NCBI RefSeq assembly: GCF_937912035.1
Contig: NZ_CALDPF010000018.1
Coordinates: forward strand, 1 to 16,659
Direction: 5' to 3'
Length of the DNA stretch: 16,659 nt
From: an uncultured Bacteroides sp.
Lineage (GTDB): Bacteria; Bacteroidota; Bacteroidia; Bacteroidales; Bacteroidaceae
Made by a program: the position numbers and the translations under genes. Position 1 is the first letter of the stretch; every line of letters begins with the position of its first letter. Shown in pieces: positions 7,423 to 15,400 of the stretch. Under the pieces are notes generated by a model. It saw nothing but the letters and a program-made list of their open reading frames with translations. It ran no database searches and had not been told where the DNA came from.

Positions 7423-8175
7423 TTACTCTCCCAATTCTTTCTTAATCCAGTCATAACCCTTCTCTTCGAGTTCAAGTGCAAGTTCAGGACCTGCAGTCTT
7501 CACGATACGTCCTTTGTAAAGAACGTGTACGATGTCGGGTTTGATATAGTCCAACAGACGCTGGTAGTGGGTAATAACGATACAGCTTGTTTCAGGAGTC
7601 TTGAGCTTGTTCACACCTTCGGCTACGATACGCAAAGCATCGATGTCAAGACCTGAGTCTGTTTCGTCAAGAATACTCAACTTTGGTTCAAGCATTGCCA
7701 TCTGGAAGATTTCGTTACGTTTCTTCTCACCTCCTGAGAATCCTTCGTTTACTGAACGGTTGGCAAGCTTACTGTCAAGCTCAACGATTTCACGTTTCTG
7801 TCTCATCAGTTTCAAGAATTCACTTGCAGTAAGTGCAGGCAGACCTTTGTATTTACGCTGCTCGTTAACTGCGGCACGCATAAAGTTTACCATGCTCACT
7901 CCTGGAATTTCTACAGGATACTGGAATGATAGGAACAATCCTTCGTGGCTGCGGTCTTCAGGCTTAAGACTAAGCAGGTCTTTGCCAAGGAATGTAACAG
8001 AACCTTTTGTTACTTCGTATGCAGGATGTCCGACAAGCACATTACTCAATGTACTTTTACCAGAGCCGTTAGGTCCCATTATGGCATGAACTTCACCCGG
8101 CTTAACAGTAAGGTTAATACCTTTCAATATCTCTTTGCCGTTAATATTGGCATGTAAGTCTTTTATCTCTAACAT
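7423..8175 (-). CDS. sufC: Fe-S cluster assembly ATPase SufC
   Basis: SufC is a soluble ABC-type ATPase that drives conformational change in the SufB-SufD pair during Fe-S cluster building. The 250-residue length is typical. Motifs in order are Walker A GPNGSGKST (34-42), Q-loop SFQYP (83-87), the SufC-type signature FSGGEKKRNE (146-155), Walker B LSILDETDSGLD (166-177) and the switch histidine in ITHYQRLL (H203). The FSGGEKKRNE signature and ETDSGLDIDAL are specific to SufC among ABC ATPases. The start ATG at 8175 follows a 136-base spacer after sufB that holds a long hairpin and a tandem repeat. Confidence 0.96.
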   Translation of the reverse strand: MLEIKDLHANINGKEILKGINLTVKPGEVHAIMGPNGSGKSTLSNVLVGHPAYEVTKGSVTFLGKDLLSLKPEDRSHEGLFLSFQYPVEIPGVSMVNFMRAAVNEQRKYKGLPALTASEFLKLMRQKREIVELDSKLANRSVNEGFSGGEKKRNEIFQMAMLEPKLSILDETDSGLDIDALRIVAEGVNKLKTPETSCIVITHYQRLLDYIKPDIVHVLYKGRIVKTAGPELALELEEKGYDWIKKELGE

Positions 8176-8210
8176 ATTTTTGTAAGTTTAACTTCGTTGA
8201 CCTTCGGTTG

Positions 8211-8291
8211 TTAGTTTTTAAGTTTGTTAGTTAGTGAGTTTTGTTAGTTAGTGAGTTCATCTACGTTATCATAAACAAACTTAAGAACTAA
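8211..8291 (-). other. sufB-sufC spacer hairpin with tandem repeat
   Basis: The 136-base gap between sufB and sufC contains an inverted repeat with 18-base arms (8211-8228 and 8274-8291) matching at 17 positions. The 45-base loop includes two exact tandem copies of the 17-bp unit TTGTTAGTTAGTGAGTT (8224-8240 and 8241-8257). On the minus strand TAAGTTTG (8283-8276) fits a -7 box, with TTTG 22 bases upstream, slightly too far for a good promoter. The spacer could set the relative sufC level by RNA processing or a weak internal promoter; this is inference. Confidence 0.5.
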
Positions 8292-8311
8292 AGAACTCAA
8301 AAACTCAAAAA

Positions 8312-9763
8312 TTATCCCACACTTCCTTCAAGTGATACTGACAGAAGCTTCTGAGCCTCAACAGCAAACTCCATAGGAAGCTTGTTTATAACTTCTTTTG
8401 CATATCCGTTCACAATAAGTCCTATGGCATCCTCAGTAGTTATACCACGCTGATTACAATAGAACAACTGGTCTTCAGAAATCTTGGATGTAGTGGCTTC
8501 GTGCTCTACTATAGCAGTTTCATTATGTACATCCATATATGGGAATGTATGTGCACCGCACTTGCTGCCAAGCAACAGAGAGTCACACTGGCTATAGTTA
8601 CGTGCATTATCCGCTCTTTCTGCCACACGTACAAGTCCACGGTACGAATTCTGGCTCTTTCCGGCACTGATACCTTTACTTACGATAGTTGAACGAGTGT
8701 TCTTTCCAAGGTGTATCATCTTAGTTCCCGTATCGGCCTGCTGGTAATTGTTTGTTACAGCTACAGAATAGAACTCGGCAGTTGAATTATCACCAGCAAG
8801 AATACAGCTAGGATATTTCCATGTGATAGCAGAACCTGTTTCCACCTGTGTCCATGAAAGCTTGCTGTCATTACCTTTACAGATACCACGTTTTGTTACG
8901 AAGTTATAGACACCACCCTTTCCTTCGGCATCTCCCGGATACCAGTTCTGTACGGTAGAGTATTTCACTTCAGCACGATCCATTACTACGATTTCAACAA
9001 TTGCAGCATGCAACTGGTTTTCATCGCGCATAGGAGCAGTACATCCTTCAAGGTATGAAACATAACTGTCATCATCGGCAACAATCAGTGTCCTTTCAAA
9101 CTGACCTGTATTGGCAGCATTGATACGGAAATATGTTGAAAGTTCCATAGGGCAACGTACTCCCTTAGGAATATATACGAACGACCCGTCGCTGAAAACA
9201 GCTGAATTAAGAGCCGCAAAGAAATTATCACGATAGCCAACAACAGAGCCAAGATATTTCTTCACCAAATCAGGATGTTCTCTTACAGCCTCACTCATGG
9301 AACAGAAGATAATACCCTTCTCCATAAGTGTCTCCTTGAAAGTGGTCTTGACAGACACTGAGTCCATTACGGCATCTACAGCCATACCACTCAATGCCAT
9401 CTGCTCTTCCAATGGAATACCAAGCTTATTGAATGTTTTCAAGAGTTCCGGATCGACTTCTTCCATAGATTTTGGTCCTTCTTTCTTCTTTGTAGGATCG
9501 GCATAATATGATATTGCCTGATAATCGATCTCAGGAATGTCAAGATGTGCCCATGTAGGCATCTCAAGTGTCAGCCAGTGACGGTATGCCTTAAGGCGGA
9601 ATTCAAGAAGCCACTCAGGTTCACCCTTCTTTTCAGAAATCAGACGAACGACATCCTCATTAAGTCCTTTTTCTATTATATCTGTATGAACATCGGTAGT
9701 GAAACCATATTTATATTTCTCCTGCGTCAGTTCCTTTACATATTTATTAGGTTCTTCTTGCAT
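8312..9763 (-). CDS. sufB: Fe-S cluster assembly scaffold protein SufB
   Basis: SufB is the main scaffold subunit that receives sulfur from SufS and builds the nascent cluster together with SufD and SufC. The protein has 483 residues, close to the E. coli length (495). The conserved C-terminal beta-helix signatures are ARNYSQCDSLLLGSKCGAHTFPY (C393 equals the essential E. coli C405; H405 nearby) and VEHEATTSKISEDQLFYCNQRG (about 419-440). An N-terminal helical region with EPEWLLEFRLKAY (48-60) is also typical. The start ATG at 9763 lies 6 bases from the cvpA stop, so sufB is tied to the upstream rimP-nusA-infB-cvpA genes rather than having its own leader. Confidence 0.96.
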   Translation of the reverse strand: MQEEPNKYVKELTQEKYKYGFTTDVHTDIIEKGLNEDVVRLISEKKGEPEWLLEFRLKAYRHWLTLEMPTWAHLDIPEIDYQAISYYADPTKKKEGPKSMEEVDPELLKTFNKLGIPLEEQMALSGMAVDAVMDSVSVKTTFKETLMEKGIIFCSMSEAVREHPDLVKKYLGSVVGYRDNFFAALNSAVFSDGSFVYIPKGVRCPMELSTYFRINAANTGQFERTLIVADDDSYVSYLEGCTAPMRDENQLHAAIVEIVVMDRAEVKYSTVQNWYPGDAEGKGGVYNFVTKRGICKGNDSKLSWTQVETGSAITWKYPSCILAGDNSTAEFYSVAVTNNYQQADTGTKMIHLGKNTRSTIVSKGISAGKSQNSYRGLVRVAERADNARNYSQCDSLLLGSKCGAHTFPYMDVHNETAIVEHEATTSKISEDQLFYCNQRGITTEDAIGLIVNGYAKEVINKLPMEFAVEAQKLLSVSLEGSVG

Positions 9764-9769
9764 ATGTAA

Positions 9770-10309
9770 TTATATTATATCTGTTTGAATAATCTCATTT
9801 GTCACATTTTTTAATGTCGGTATAAAGATACCTGAAAGTTCCTTTACCGGATAATATAACAAAGAAGACTGCTTAACTGTTCGATTTATAAGTTCATCTT
9901 TACTGTCAATATATTCTAAAAAACTTATGGCAAGGCTTACGATGAAGGCATATTTCAACGCTCCGAGCAACGCCCCCAACAACCTGTTCATTATACCTAA
10001 ATGTACTATTTCCAACGCTTTGGTAAGCATAGAAGCCAATATTAGAAATATAACAGGAACAAGTATCCAAATCAGGAAAAAAGCTATAACCTGAGCAACA
10101 GACAATGACGTACCAAGCTCAACAGCCAGTTTCTCTCCCAATTGTGAGAACAAAGCACGCGCCAGCAGTAATCCTGCTATGAGTCCAACCATAGTTGCAG
10201 CTTGTTTTATAGCTCCTTTCATAAATCCCAATACTACTCCAAGTGCAATAATAGCTATAATTATCCAATCCAAAACGCTTAAATTTAAAGACAAAGCTTC
10301 AAGAGTCAT
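9770..10309 (-). CDS. CvpA family membrane protein
   Basis: A 179-residue inner-membrane protein with four hydrophobic segments (about 10-30, 33-53, 68-95 and 110-130) and the CvpA family pattern LDWIIIAIIALGVVLGFMKGAIKQ near its start. CvpA proteins have been linked to colicin V production, membrane homeostasis and bile or stress tolerance in other bacteria, but the biochemical role is not settled. I place the start at the ATG at 10309. The open frame reaches 10402, but that extension is encoded by a hairpin-forming repeat and gives non-family sequence. It sits between infB and sufB, only 6 bases before sufB. Confidence 0.88.
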   Translation of the reverse strand: MTLEALSLNLSVLDWIIIAIIALGVVLGFMKGAIKQAATMVGLIAGLLLARALFSQLGEKLAVELGTSLSVAQVIAFFLIWILVPVIFLILASMLTKALEIVHLGIMNRLLGALLGALKYAFIVSLAISFLEYIDSKDELINRTVKQSSLLYYPVKELSGIFIPTLKNVTNEIIQTDII

Positions 10310-10358
10310 TGCTTTTGATGTTTTTTGAAACAATAAAGACGGAGAGTTTATAAACAAA

Positions 10359-10418
10359 GAATGAAAAATGAAGAATGAACCTGACAGAAGTGCCTTTTTC
10401 ATTCCTCACTTTTCACTC
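10359..10418 (-). other. 20-bp RNA hairpin in the infB-cvpA spacer
   Basis: Arms 10359-10378 and 10399-10418 pair along all 20 positions in the minus-strand RNA (17 Watson-Crick and 3 G-U pairs; loop 20 bases). It begins 13 bases after the infB stop. On the other strand the three wobble positions would be A-C mismatches, so the fold suits the transcribed direction. No U-tract follows, so it is more likely an RNA stabiliser, processing site or remnant of a dispersed repeat than a terminator. Confidence 0.6.
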
Positions 10419-10431
10419 TGAAAAACTGTTA

Positions 10432-13356
10432 TTATAGTGTCTGTTTTACTTCTACTTCTTCGTAAGTTTCGATAATGTCACCCACTTTAATATCATTACA
10501 GTTTGTGAGGCTGATACCACATTCGAAGTTTGTACCTACTTCCTTAACATCATCCTTGAAACGTTTCAAGGCATTAATAGAACCAGTAAATACTACAATA
10601 CCATCACGGATAAGGCGAGCCTTGTCAGTACGTTTAACCTTACCTGTCTTGACCATAGCTCCGGCAACCTGTCCAACCTTGCTGATATTGAACACTTCAC
10701 GAACTTCGATAGTTGCAGTAACCTGTTCTTTCAATGTAGGAGCAAGCATACCTTCCATAGCAGCCTTGACTTCTTCGATAGCGTCGTAAATAATAGAATA
10801 CTTACGTATATCCACACCTTCCTGTTCTGCAAGTTTAGCAGCATTGCTTGAAGGACGTACCTGGAAACCAACGATGATAGCATCGGAAGCAGCAGCCAAT
10901 GAAACGTCTGATTCTGAGATCTGACCAACTCCCTTATGTATAACATTAACCTGTATCTGTTCTGTTGACAACTTAATAAGTGAGTCGCTCAATGCTTCTA
11001 CTGAACCGTCAACGTCACCCTTAACGATGATATTAAGTTCATGGAAGTCTCCCAATGCAAGACGACGTCCAACTTCATCAAGAGTAAGCATCTTCTGTGT
11101 ACGCAATCCCTGTTCACGGGCCAACTGTTCACGCTTGTTGGCGATTTCACGAGCTTCCTGGTCTGTATCGAATACGTGGAATGTATCACCTGCAGCAGGA
11201 GCACCGTTAAGACCAAGTATTAATACAGGTTCTGCTGGACCTGCTTCTTTCATACGCTGATTACGTTCGTTAAACATAGCCTTAACCTTACCGTATGATG
11301 TACCTGCCAATACAATGTCGCCCACATGCAATGTACCGTTTGATACAAGAACCGTAGCCACGTATCCACGTCCCTTATCCAAAGAAGATTCAATAATAGA
11401 ACCTGTTGCCTTACGATTTGGATTTGCTTTAAGATCAAGCATTTCTGCTTCAAGCAATACTTTCTCCAACAGATCGTTAACACCAAGACCTGTCTTTGCA
11501 GAAATATCTTGTGACTGATACTTACCACCCCATTCTTCTACAAGGAAATTCATGGCAGCAAGTTCTTCTTTTATCTTATCAGGATTAGCATTAGGCTTAT
11601 CAACCTTATTGATTGCGAATACTATAGGCACTCCGGCAGCCATAGCATGGTTGATAGCTTCCTTAGTCTGAGGCATCACATTATCATCGGCAGCAACGAT
11701 AATGATTACAACGTCAGTAACCTTAGCGCCACGGGCACGCATCGCAGTAAACGCCTCATGACCCGGAGTATCAAGGAATGTTATACGACGACCGTCATCC
11801 AATTTCACATTGTAGGCACCGATGTGCTGAGTGATACCACCAGCCTCACCGGCTATAACATTAGCCTTACGTATATAGTCAAGCAATGAAGTCTTACCGT
11901 GGTCAACGTGTCCCATCACAGTAACGATTGGAGCACGTGGTTCAAGATCTTCTTCAGCATCTGCTTCTTCCTCTATGGCCTGTGCAACTTCTGCACTTAC
12001 ATATTCAGTTTTATATCCGAATTCTTCAGCTACAAGATTAATAGTCTCAGCATCAAGACGCTGGTTAATAGAAACCATAATACCAACGCTCATACATGTA
12101 GAGATGACCTGAGTAACAGATATATCCATCATGTTAGCCAGCTCATTTGCAGTAACAAACTCAGTAAGTTTAAGCACTTTGCTTTCTTCCATTTCGAGTT
12201 CTTCCTGCTCTAACTGACGGTTTTGAATATTTTCACGTTTTTCCTTACGATATTTTGCAGCTTTATTTTTACCTTTATTGGTAAGACGCGCTAGAGTTTC
12301 CTTAACTTGCTTAGCTACATCCTCATCGCTGACTTCTTGTTTAGCAACAGGTTTCTTAAATTTATCCTTTCCAGCATTCTTACCTCCTCCTTGGTTCTTT
12401 CCAGATTTTTCACCTTTAGGATTAGCTCCATGAGGCTGGGATGATTGAGTACTGTAAATATCTACACGTTCCTTGTTGATTCTGTTACGTTTTTTCTTTT
12501 TTGATCCGTCATCCTGTCCGCCCTTCTCAGTTTTTTCATCACTCTTGCGTATTTCCTTGATAATAGCATCTTTCATCTGCTTACGCTGTTCCTGACGCAT
12601 CTTATCTTTTTCTTCTCTTTCTTTACGCTTTTCTTCTTTCGATTTCTTTTTAGGACGAGTTGACTGATTAAGTGCAGCCAAATCTATTTGACCCACTACA
12701 TTGATTTTTGACTTAAATTCTGTTGGACGGATTTTAAAGACACCGTCATCATTTACTTTGTTTTCCGCTTCTTCTATTTTTTCTTCCATCGGCTCATTTA
12801 TAACTTCGTCTGCTTTTGCATCCGTCTGTTGACTTTCTTTTTCTTCAATTATCTCAGTAACTTGCTCCTGTGGTTCAGATTTTATTTGTTCTGGTTGAGT
12901 AGCTTCATTTATGATTTCAACTTTATTTTCTTCCTCAACTTTTACTTCAACTTTAGCTGGATCTTCATCTACAACTTTCTGCTCAACAACTGGAGATGAT
13001 TTTTTACTTTTCTTTTTATTTATACTATCCAGATCAATTTTCCCAATAGGTTTAAATTTCTGGCGTACTTCCTCTACTACTACAGTTTCCGATTTGACAA
13101 CATCATCAGCAATGTCGTCAATAGAAACGGAAGCCTTATTTCTTTCTTTATTCTGACGTTCCTGAATAATTTTTTCCGACTTCAACTTCAAGTCTTTATC
13201 GTTATTAAACTCTTTTACCAGTTCTGCATACTGCTCTTCTGTTATCTTTGTGTTTGGATTAGCTTCCACACTGTATCCTTTTTTCTGCAAGAAGTCAACA
13301 GCCGTTGCTATCCCTACATTTAAATCTCTTGCTACTTTATTAAGTCTTATCGTCAT
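10432..13356 (-). CDS. infB: Translation initiation factor IF-2
   Basis: IF-2 is the GTPase that brings fMet-tRNA to the 30S subunit and promotes subunit joining. At 974 residues it is a long bacterial form. An N-terminal IF2_N domain (TIRLNKVARDLNV, 2-14, to about 50) is followed by a 340-residue charged, disordered stretch rich in Lys and Glu. A second IF2_N-like domain (VLKLTEFVTANELANMMDIS, about 394-413) precedes the GTPase domain, with G1 GHVDHGKT at 482-489, G3 DTPGH at 529-533 and G4 NKVD at 583-586. Domains 2-4 follow, ending in EEVEVKQTL. I start at the ATG at 13356 rather than an upstream in-frame TTG at 13365. A structured spacer separates it from nusA. Confidence 0.97.
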   Translation of the reverse strand: MTIRLNKVARDLNVGIATAVDFLQKKGYSVEANPNTKITEEQYAELVKEFNNDKDLKLKSEKIIQERQNKERNKASVSIDDIADDVVKSETVVVEEVRQKFKPIGKIDLDSINKKKSKKSSPVVEQKVVDEDPAKVEVKVEEENKVEIINEATQPEQIKSEPQEQVTEIIEEKESQQTDAKADEVINEPMEEKIEEAENKVNDDGVFKIRPTEFKSKINVVGQIDLAALNQSTRPKKKSKEEKRKEREEKDKMRQEQRKQMKDAIIKEIRKSDEKTEKGGQDDGSKKKKRNRINKERVDIYSTQSSQPHGANPKGEKSGKNQGGGKNAGKDKFKKPVAKQEVSDEDVAKQVKETLARLTNKGKNKAAKYRKEKRENIQNRQLEQEELEMEESKVLKLTEFVTANELANMMDISVTQVISTCMSVGIMVSINQRLDAETINLVAEEFGYKTEYVSAEVAQAIEEEADAEEDLEPRAPIVTVMGHVDHGKTSLLDYIRKANVIAGEAGGITQHIGAYNVKLDDGRRITFLDTPGHEAFTAMRARGAKVTDVVIIIVAADDNVMPQTKEAINHAMAAGVPIVFAINKVDKPNANPDKIKEELAAMNFLVEEWGGKYQSQDISAKTGLGVNDLLEKVLLEAEMLDLKANPNRKATGSIIESSLDKGRGYVATVLVSNGTLHVGDIVLAGTSYGKVKAMFNERNQRMKEAGPAEPVLILGLNGAPAAGDTFHVFDTDQEAREIANKREQLAREQGLRTQKMLTLDEVGRRLALGDFHELNIIVKGDVDGSVEALSDSLIKLSTEQIQVNVIHKGVGQISESDVSLAAASDAIIVGFQVRPSSNAAKLAEQEGVDIRKYSIIYDAIEEVKAAMEGMLAPTLKEQVTATIEVREVFNISKVGQVAGAMVKTGKVKRTDKARLIRDGIVVFTGSINALKRFKDDVKEVGTNFECGISLTNCNDIKVGDIIETYEEVEVKQTL

Positions 13357-13387
13357 AATATTCAATTACAATTAAAAATTAACAATA

Positions 13388-13417
13388 AAAAACTAGTTAT
13401 TATTTCAACTAGTTCTT
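13388..13417 (-). other. Terminator-like hairpin upstream of infB
   Basis: In the minus-strand RNA the arms 13417-13407 and 13398-13388 form an 11-bp stem around an 8-base loop (one G-U pair), built on two copies of AACTAGTT. The 3' arm runs into a short U-rich stretch. It lies about 30 bases before the infB ATG. The stem is AT-rich, so as a terminator it would be weak. Confidence 0.45.
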
Positions 13418-13447
13418 AGTCAACCAACAATAAAAAGGCAGAACCGG

Positions 13448-13498
13448 CATTCTATAAAATAAAGAATGAACAGTTCCTATACCTGTACATTCTTTATT
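13448..13498 (-). other. Alternative hairpins downstream of nusA
   Basis: AATAAAGAATG at 13458-13468 pairs with CATTCTTTATT at 13488-13498. The stem continues past one mismatch with ACAG/CTGT, leaving a 9-base loop. The central segment can instead pair with CATTCT at 13448-13453. The two folds exclude each other. The structure starts 13 bases after the nusA stop codon and precedes the hairpin at 13388-13417. Confidence 0.5.
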
Positions 13499-13510
13499 AT
13501 GAGTTCACAA

Positions 13511-14764
13511 TTATTCAAATTCCGCCTTCAATATGCGCAAAACGTCGTCAACAGTATTTTCCTCAAGGTCAGCTTTTTCAATGAGCATCTCTCTCGGTGC
13601 ATTCAATACTCCCTTTGCAGTATCAATACCTATACCTTTAATGGCATTGATAACCCATTCATCAATTTCGTCCTTAAATTCATCAAGATAGATATCATCC
13701 TCCGTGGCATTTTCATCAAGTTCACGATACACATCTATAGTGTACTCTGTGAGCATACTTGCTAATTTTATGTTCATACCACCTTTACCAATAGCCAAAG
13801 AGACCTCCTCAGGCTTCAAATAAACTTCAGCCCTTTTTTCTTCTTCATGCATTACTATTGAAGATATTTTAGCCGGACTTAAAGCTCTTTGAATAAACAA
13901 CTGTATATTTGATGTATAGTTTATTACATCAATATTTTCGTTACGTAATTCTCTTACAATACCATGAATTCTTGACCCTTTTACACCGACACAAGCCCCT
14001 ACCGGATCAATTCTTTCGTCATACGATTCTACTGCTATTTTAGCTCGTTCACCTGGTATACGTGCTATTTTCTTTATAGTGATTATTCCATCATTAATTT
14101 CAGGCACCTCTTGTTCGAAAAGTCTTTGAAGGAAAACAGGAGAAGTACGGCTTAAGATAATCTTCGGATTGTTATTTCTATTATCGACTCTGGCAACCAC
14201 AGCTCTTGCAGTTTCACCCTTACGGTAAAAATCACCTGGAATTTGTTCTGTTTTTGGCAACAACAATTCATTACCCTCATCATCAAGCATCAGAATTTCC
14301 TTCTTCCAGATTTGATATACTTCAGCACTTACAACTTTACCAACCTGCTCGATATACTTATTGTATAAACTGTCTTTTTCCAATTCAAGTATTTTGGAAG
14401 CCAAAGTCTGTCGTAAGTTCAAGATAGCTCTTCTACCAAATTTTTCAAAGATAACCTCGTCTGTGACTTCTTCACCAATCTCATATGACGCATCTATCTT
14501 TCGAGCTTCTGTAAGTGAAATTTGCTTGTTTGCATTATTAAAATCCTCATCAGCAACAACTTCACGATTACGCCATATTTCAAAGTCACCTTTATCCGGG
14601 TTTACTATAACGTCATAGTTTTCATCCGAACCAAACATTTTTGCAATTACGCTACGGAACGATTCTTCCAACACTCCCACCATTGTGGTACGGTCAATAT
14701 TCTTCAGCTCCTTGAACTCAGAAAAGGTATCAATCAAGCTTACTGTTTCCTCTTTTTTGGCCAT
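13511..14764 (-). CDS. nusA: Transcription termination/antitermination factor NusA
   Basis: NusA binds RNA polymerase and nascent RNA and modulates pausing, termination and antitermination. The 417-residue protein shows the N-terminal polymerase-binding domain (1 to about 130), an S1 domain (about 135-205), KH1 (about 230-290, with GVKGSRIHGIVRELRNENID at 260-279) and KH2 (about 310-350, with AIGKGGMNIKLA at 324-335). A short C-terminal helical piece with WVINAIKGIGIDTAKGVL (370-387) looks helix-hairpin-helix-like. It lacks the two full acidic repeats of E. coli NusA (495 residues). The start ATG at 14764 is 2 bases from the rimP stop, so the genes are tightly coupled. Confidence 0.96.
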   Translation of the reverse strand: MAKKEETVSLIDTFSEFKELKNIDRTTMVGVLEESFRSVIAKMFGSDENYDVIVNPDKGDFEIWRNREVVADEDFNNANKQISLTEARKIDASYEIGEEVTDEVIFEKFGRRAILNLRQTLASKILELEKDSLYNKYIEQVGKVVSAEVYQIWKKEILMLDDEGNELLLPKTEQIPGDFYRKGETARAVVARVDNRNNNPKIILSRTSPVFLQRLFEQEVPEINDGIITIKKIARIPGERAKIAVESYDERIDPVGACVGVKGSRIHGIVRELRNENIDVINYTSNIQLFIQRALSPAKISSIVMHEEEKRAEVYLKPEEVSLAIGKGGMNIKLASMLTEYTIDVYRELDENATEDDIYLDEFKDEIDEWVINAIKGIGIDTAKGVLNAPREMLIEKADLEENTVDDVLRILKAEFE

Positions 14765-14766
14765 AA

Positions 14767-15234
14767 TTATTTAAAGCTAATTAAATATTTTGTATATTTT
14801 ATTTCGTCGTATTTAAATGTCACCAATTGTTCAACCATTTTTGGACGTTTGCTACCTTCGGGCTTTATCTTAGATTGGATTGTCAAAGAAAACTGATTGT
14901 CATCAACTTCAGTAAGTATTCCTTTATATTTTTTTCCATCATTTGCCAATACCTCAACTTCACATCCTTTATGGATGACATATTGCTGAAGAACCTTGAA
15001 AGGCTGTCCTATACCAGCTGAGCCAACTTCAAGCTCATAATCTTCTTCGTCACGACTGAGATTTGCCTCAATATACCTACTCAGTTCAACACAATCATCA
15101 ATCCATACACCTTCAGCATGATCTATTTCAACAACAATTTTATCATCCGGACTCACCGTGACATCTACTAAAAAATAATCCTTATCTTCAAGCCATTGCG
15201 AAACTATCCGACTTACTACGTTTTTATCTATCAT
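14767..15234 (-). CDS. rimP: Ribosome maturation factor RimP
   Basis: RimP assists late assembly of the 30S subunit. The protein of 155 residues from the ATG at 15234 (MIDKNVVSRIVSQWLEDKDY) is of normal length. It has the two family domains: an N-terminal part with LVDVTVSPDDKIVVEID and CVELSRYIEANL, the VGSAGIGQPFK turn (family pattern SSPGLDRPL), and a C-terminal SH3-like beta barrel (GKKYKGILTEVDDNQFSL). The open frame continues upstream to 15414, but the added residues come from the AT-rich promoter region and pass through the promoter itself, so they are not coding. It is the first gene of the long minus-strand cluster, in the usual position ahead of nusA and infB. Confidence 0.93.
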   Translation of the reverse strand: MIDKNVVSRIVSQWLEDKDYFLVDVTVSPDDKIVVEIDHAEGVWIDDCVELSRYIEANLSRDEEDYELEVGSAGIGQPFKVLQQYVIHKGCEVEVLANDGKKYKGILTEVDDNQFSLTIQSKIKPEGSKRPKMVEQLVTFKYDEIKYTKYLISFK

Positions 15235-15252
15235 GAGTAAAATTTTAAGAAT

Positions 15253-15278
15253 AAAAAAGAGGAGCTTAATTGCCCCTC
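15253..15278 (-). promoter_or_regulatory. Terminator-like hairpin in the rimP leader (candidate attenuator)
   Basis: Read on the minus strand, GAGGGGC (15278-15272), a 6-base loop and GCTCCTC (15265-15259) form a 7-bp stem with one G-U pair, followed immediately by six U residues (15258-15253). This has the form of an intrinsic terminator. It lies downstream of the rimP promoter and 18 bases before the rimP ATG, inside the leader rather than after a gene. Premature termination controlling rimP-nusA-infB and following genes is plausible, and NusA itself could be the effector; this is inference. Confidence 0.6.
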
Positions 15279-15300
15279 CACCTTTCATCCATATCGAACG

Positions 15301-15331
15301 CAAAGTTACAAATATTATATTGTAATTCAAA
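15301..15331 (-). promoter_or_regulatory. Promoter of the rimP-nusA-infB-cvpA-suf cluster
   Basis: On the minus strand TTTG (15331-15328), exactly 19 bases, then TAACTTTG (15308-15301) give a perfect match to the Bacteroidetes consensus TTTG-N19-TAnnTTTG. The start codon is 66 bases downstream of the -7 box, leaving a leader of about 60 bases that contains the terminator-like hairpin. Confidence 0.85.
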
Positions 15332-15400
15332 ATATTAATTCCATTTTTATTCATTTTCACAAATAAACAAAAAGTAATTGATACATTTAAAACACATATA

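Noticed and set aside
7601..8089. Plus-strand open frame of 162 codons antisense to sufC
   Set aside because: It lies fully inside the well-supported sufC gene; serine/leucine-rich composition is expected from antisense reading.
8224..8257. Two tandem 17-bp units considered as the start of a CRISPR-like or satellite array
   Set aside because: Only two copies, no unique spacers between them and no cas genes in the window.
10310..10402. Upstream extension of cvpA resembling a signal peptide (MKKALLSGSFFIF...)
   Set aside because: The codons are read from the hairpin-forming low-complexity repeat after infB; the family sequence starts at the ATG at 10309.
13357..13365. TTG start three codons upstream for infB
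   Set aside because: The ATG at 13356 begins the conserved IF2_N sequence directly and is the better start.
13466..13765. Plus-strand open frame of 99 codons antisense to the nusA end
   Set aside because: It is the shadow of nusA on the opposite strand, with no family likeness or promoter.
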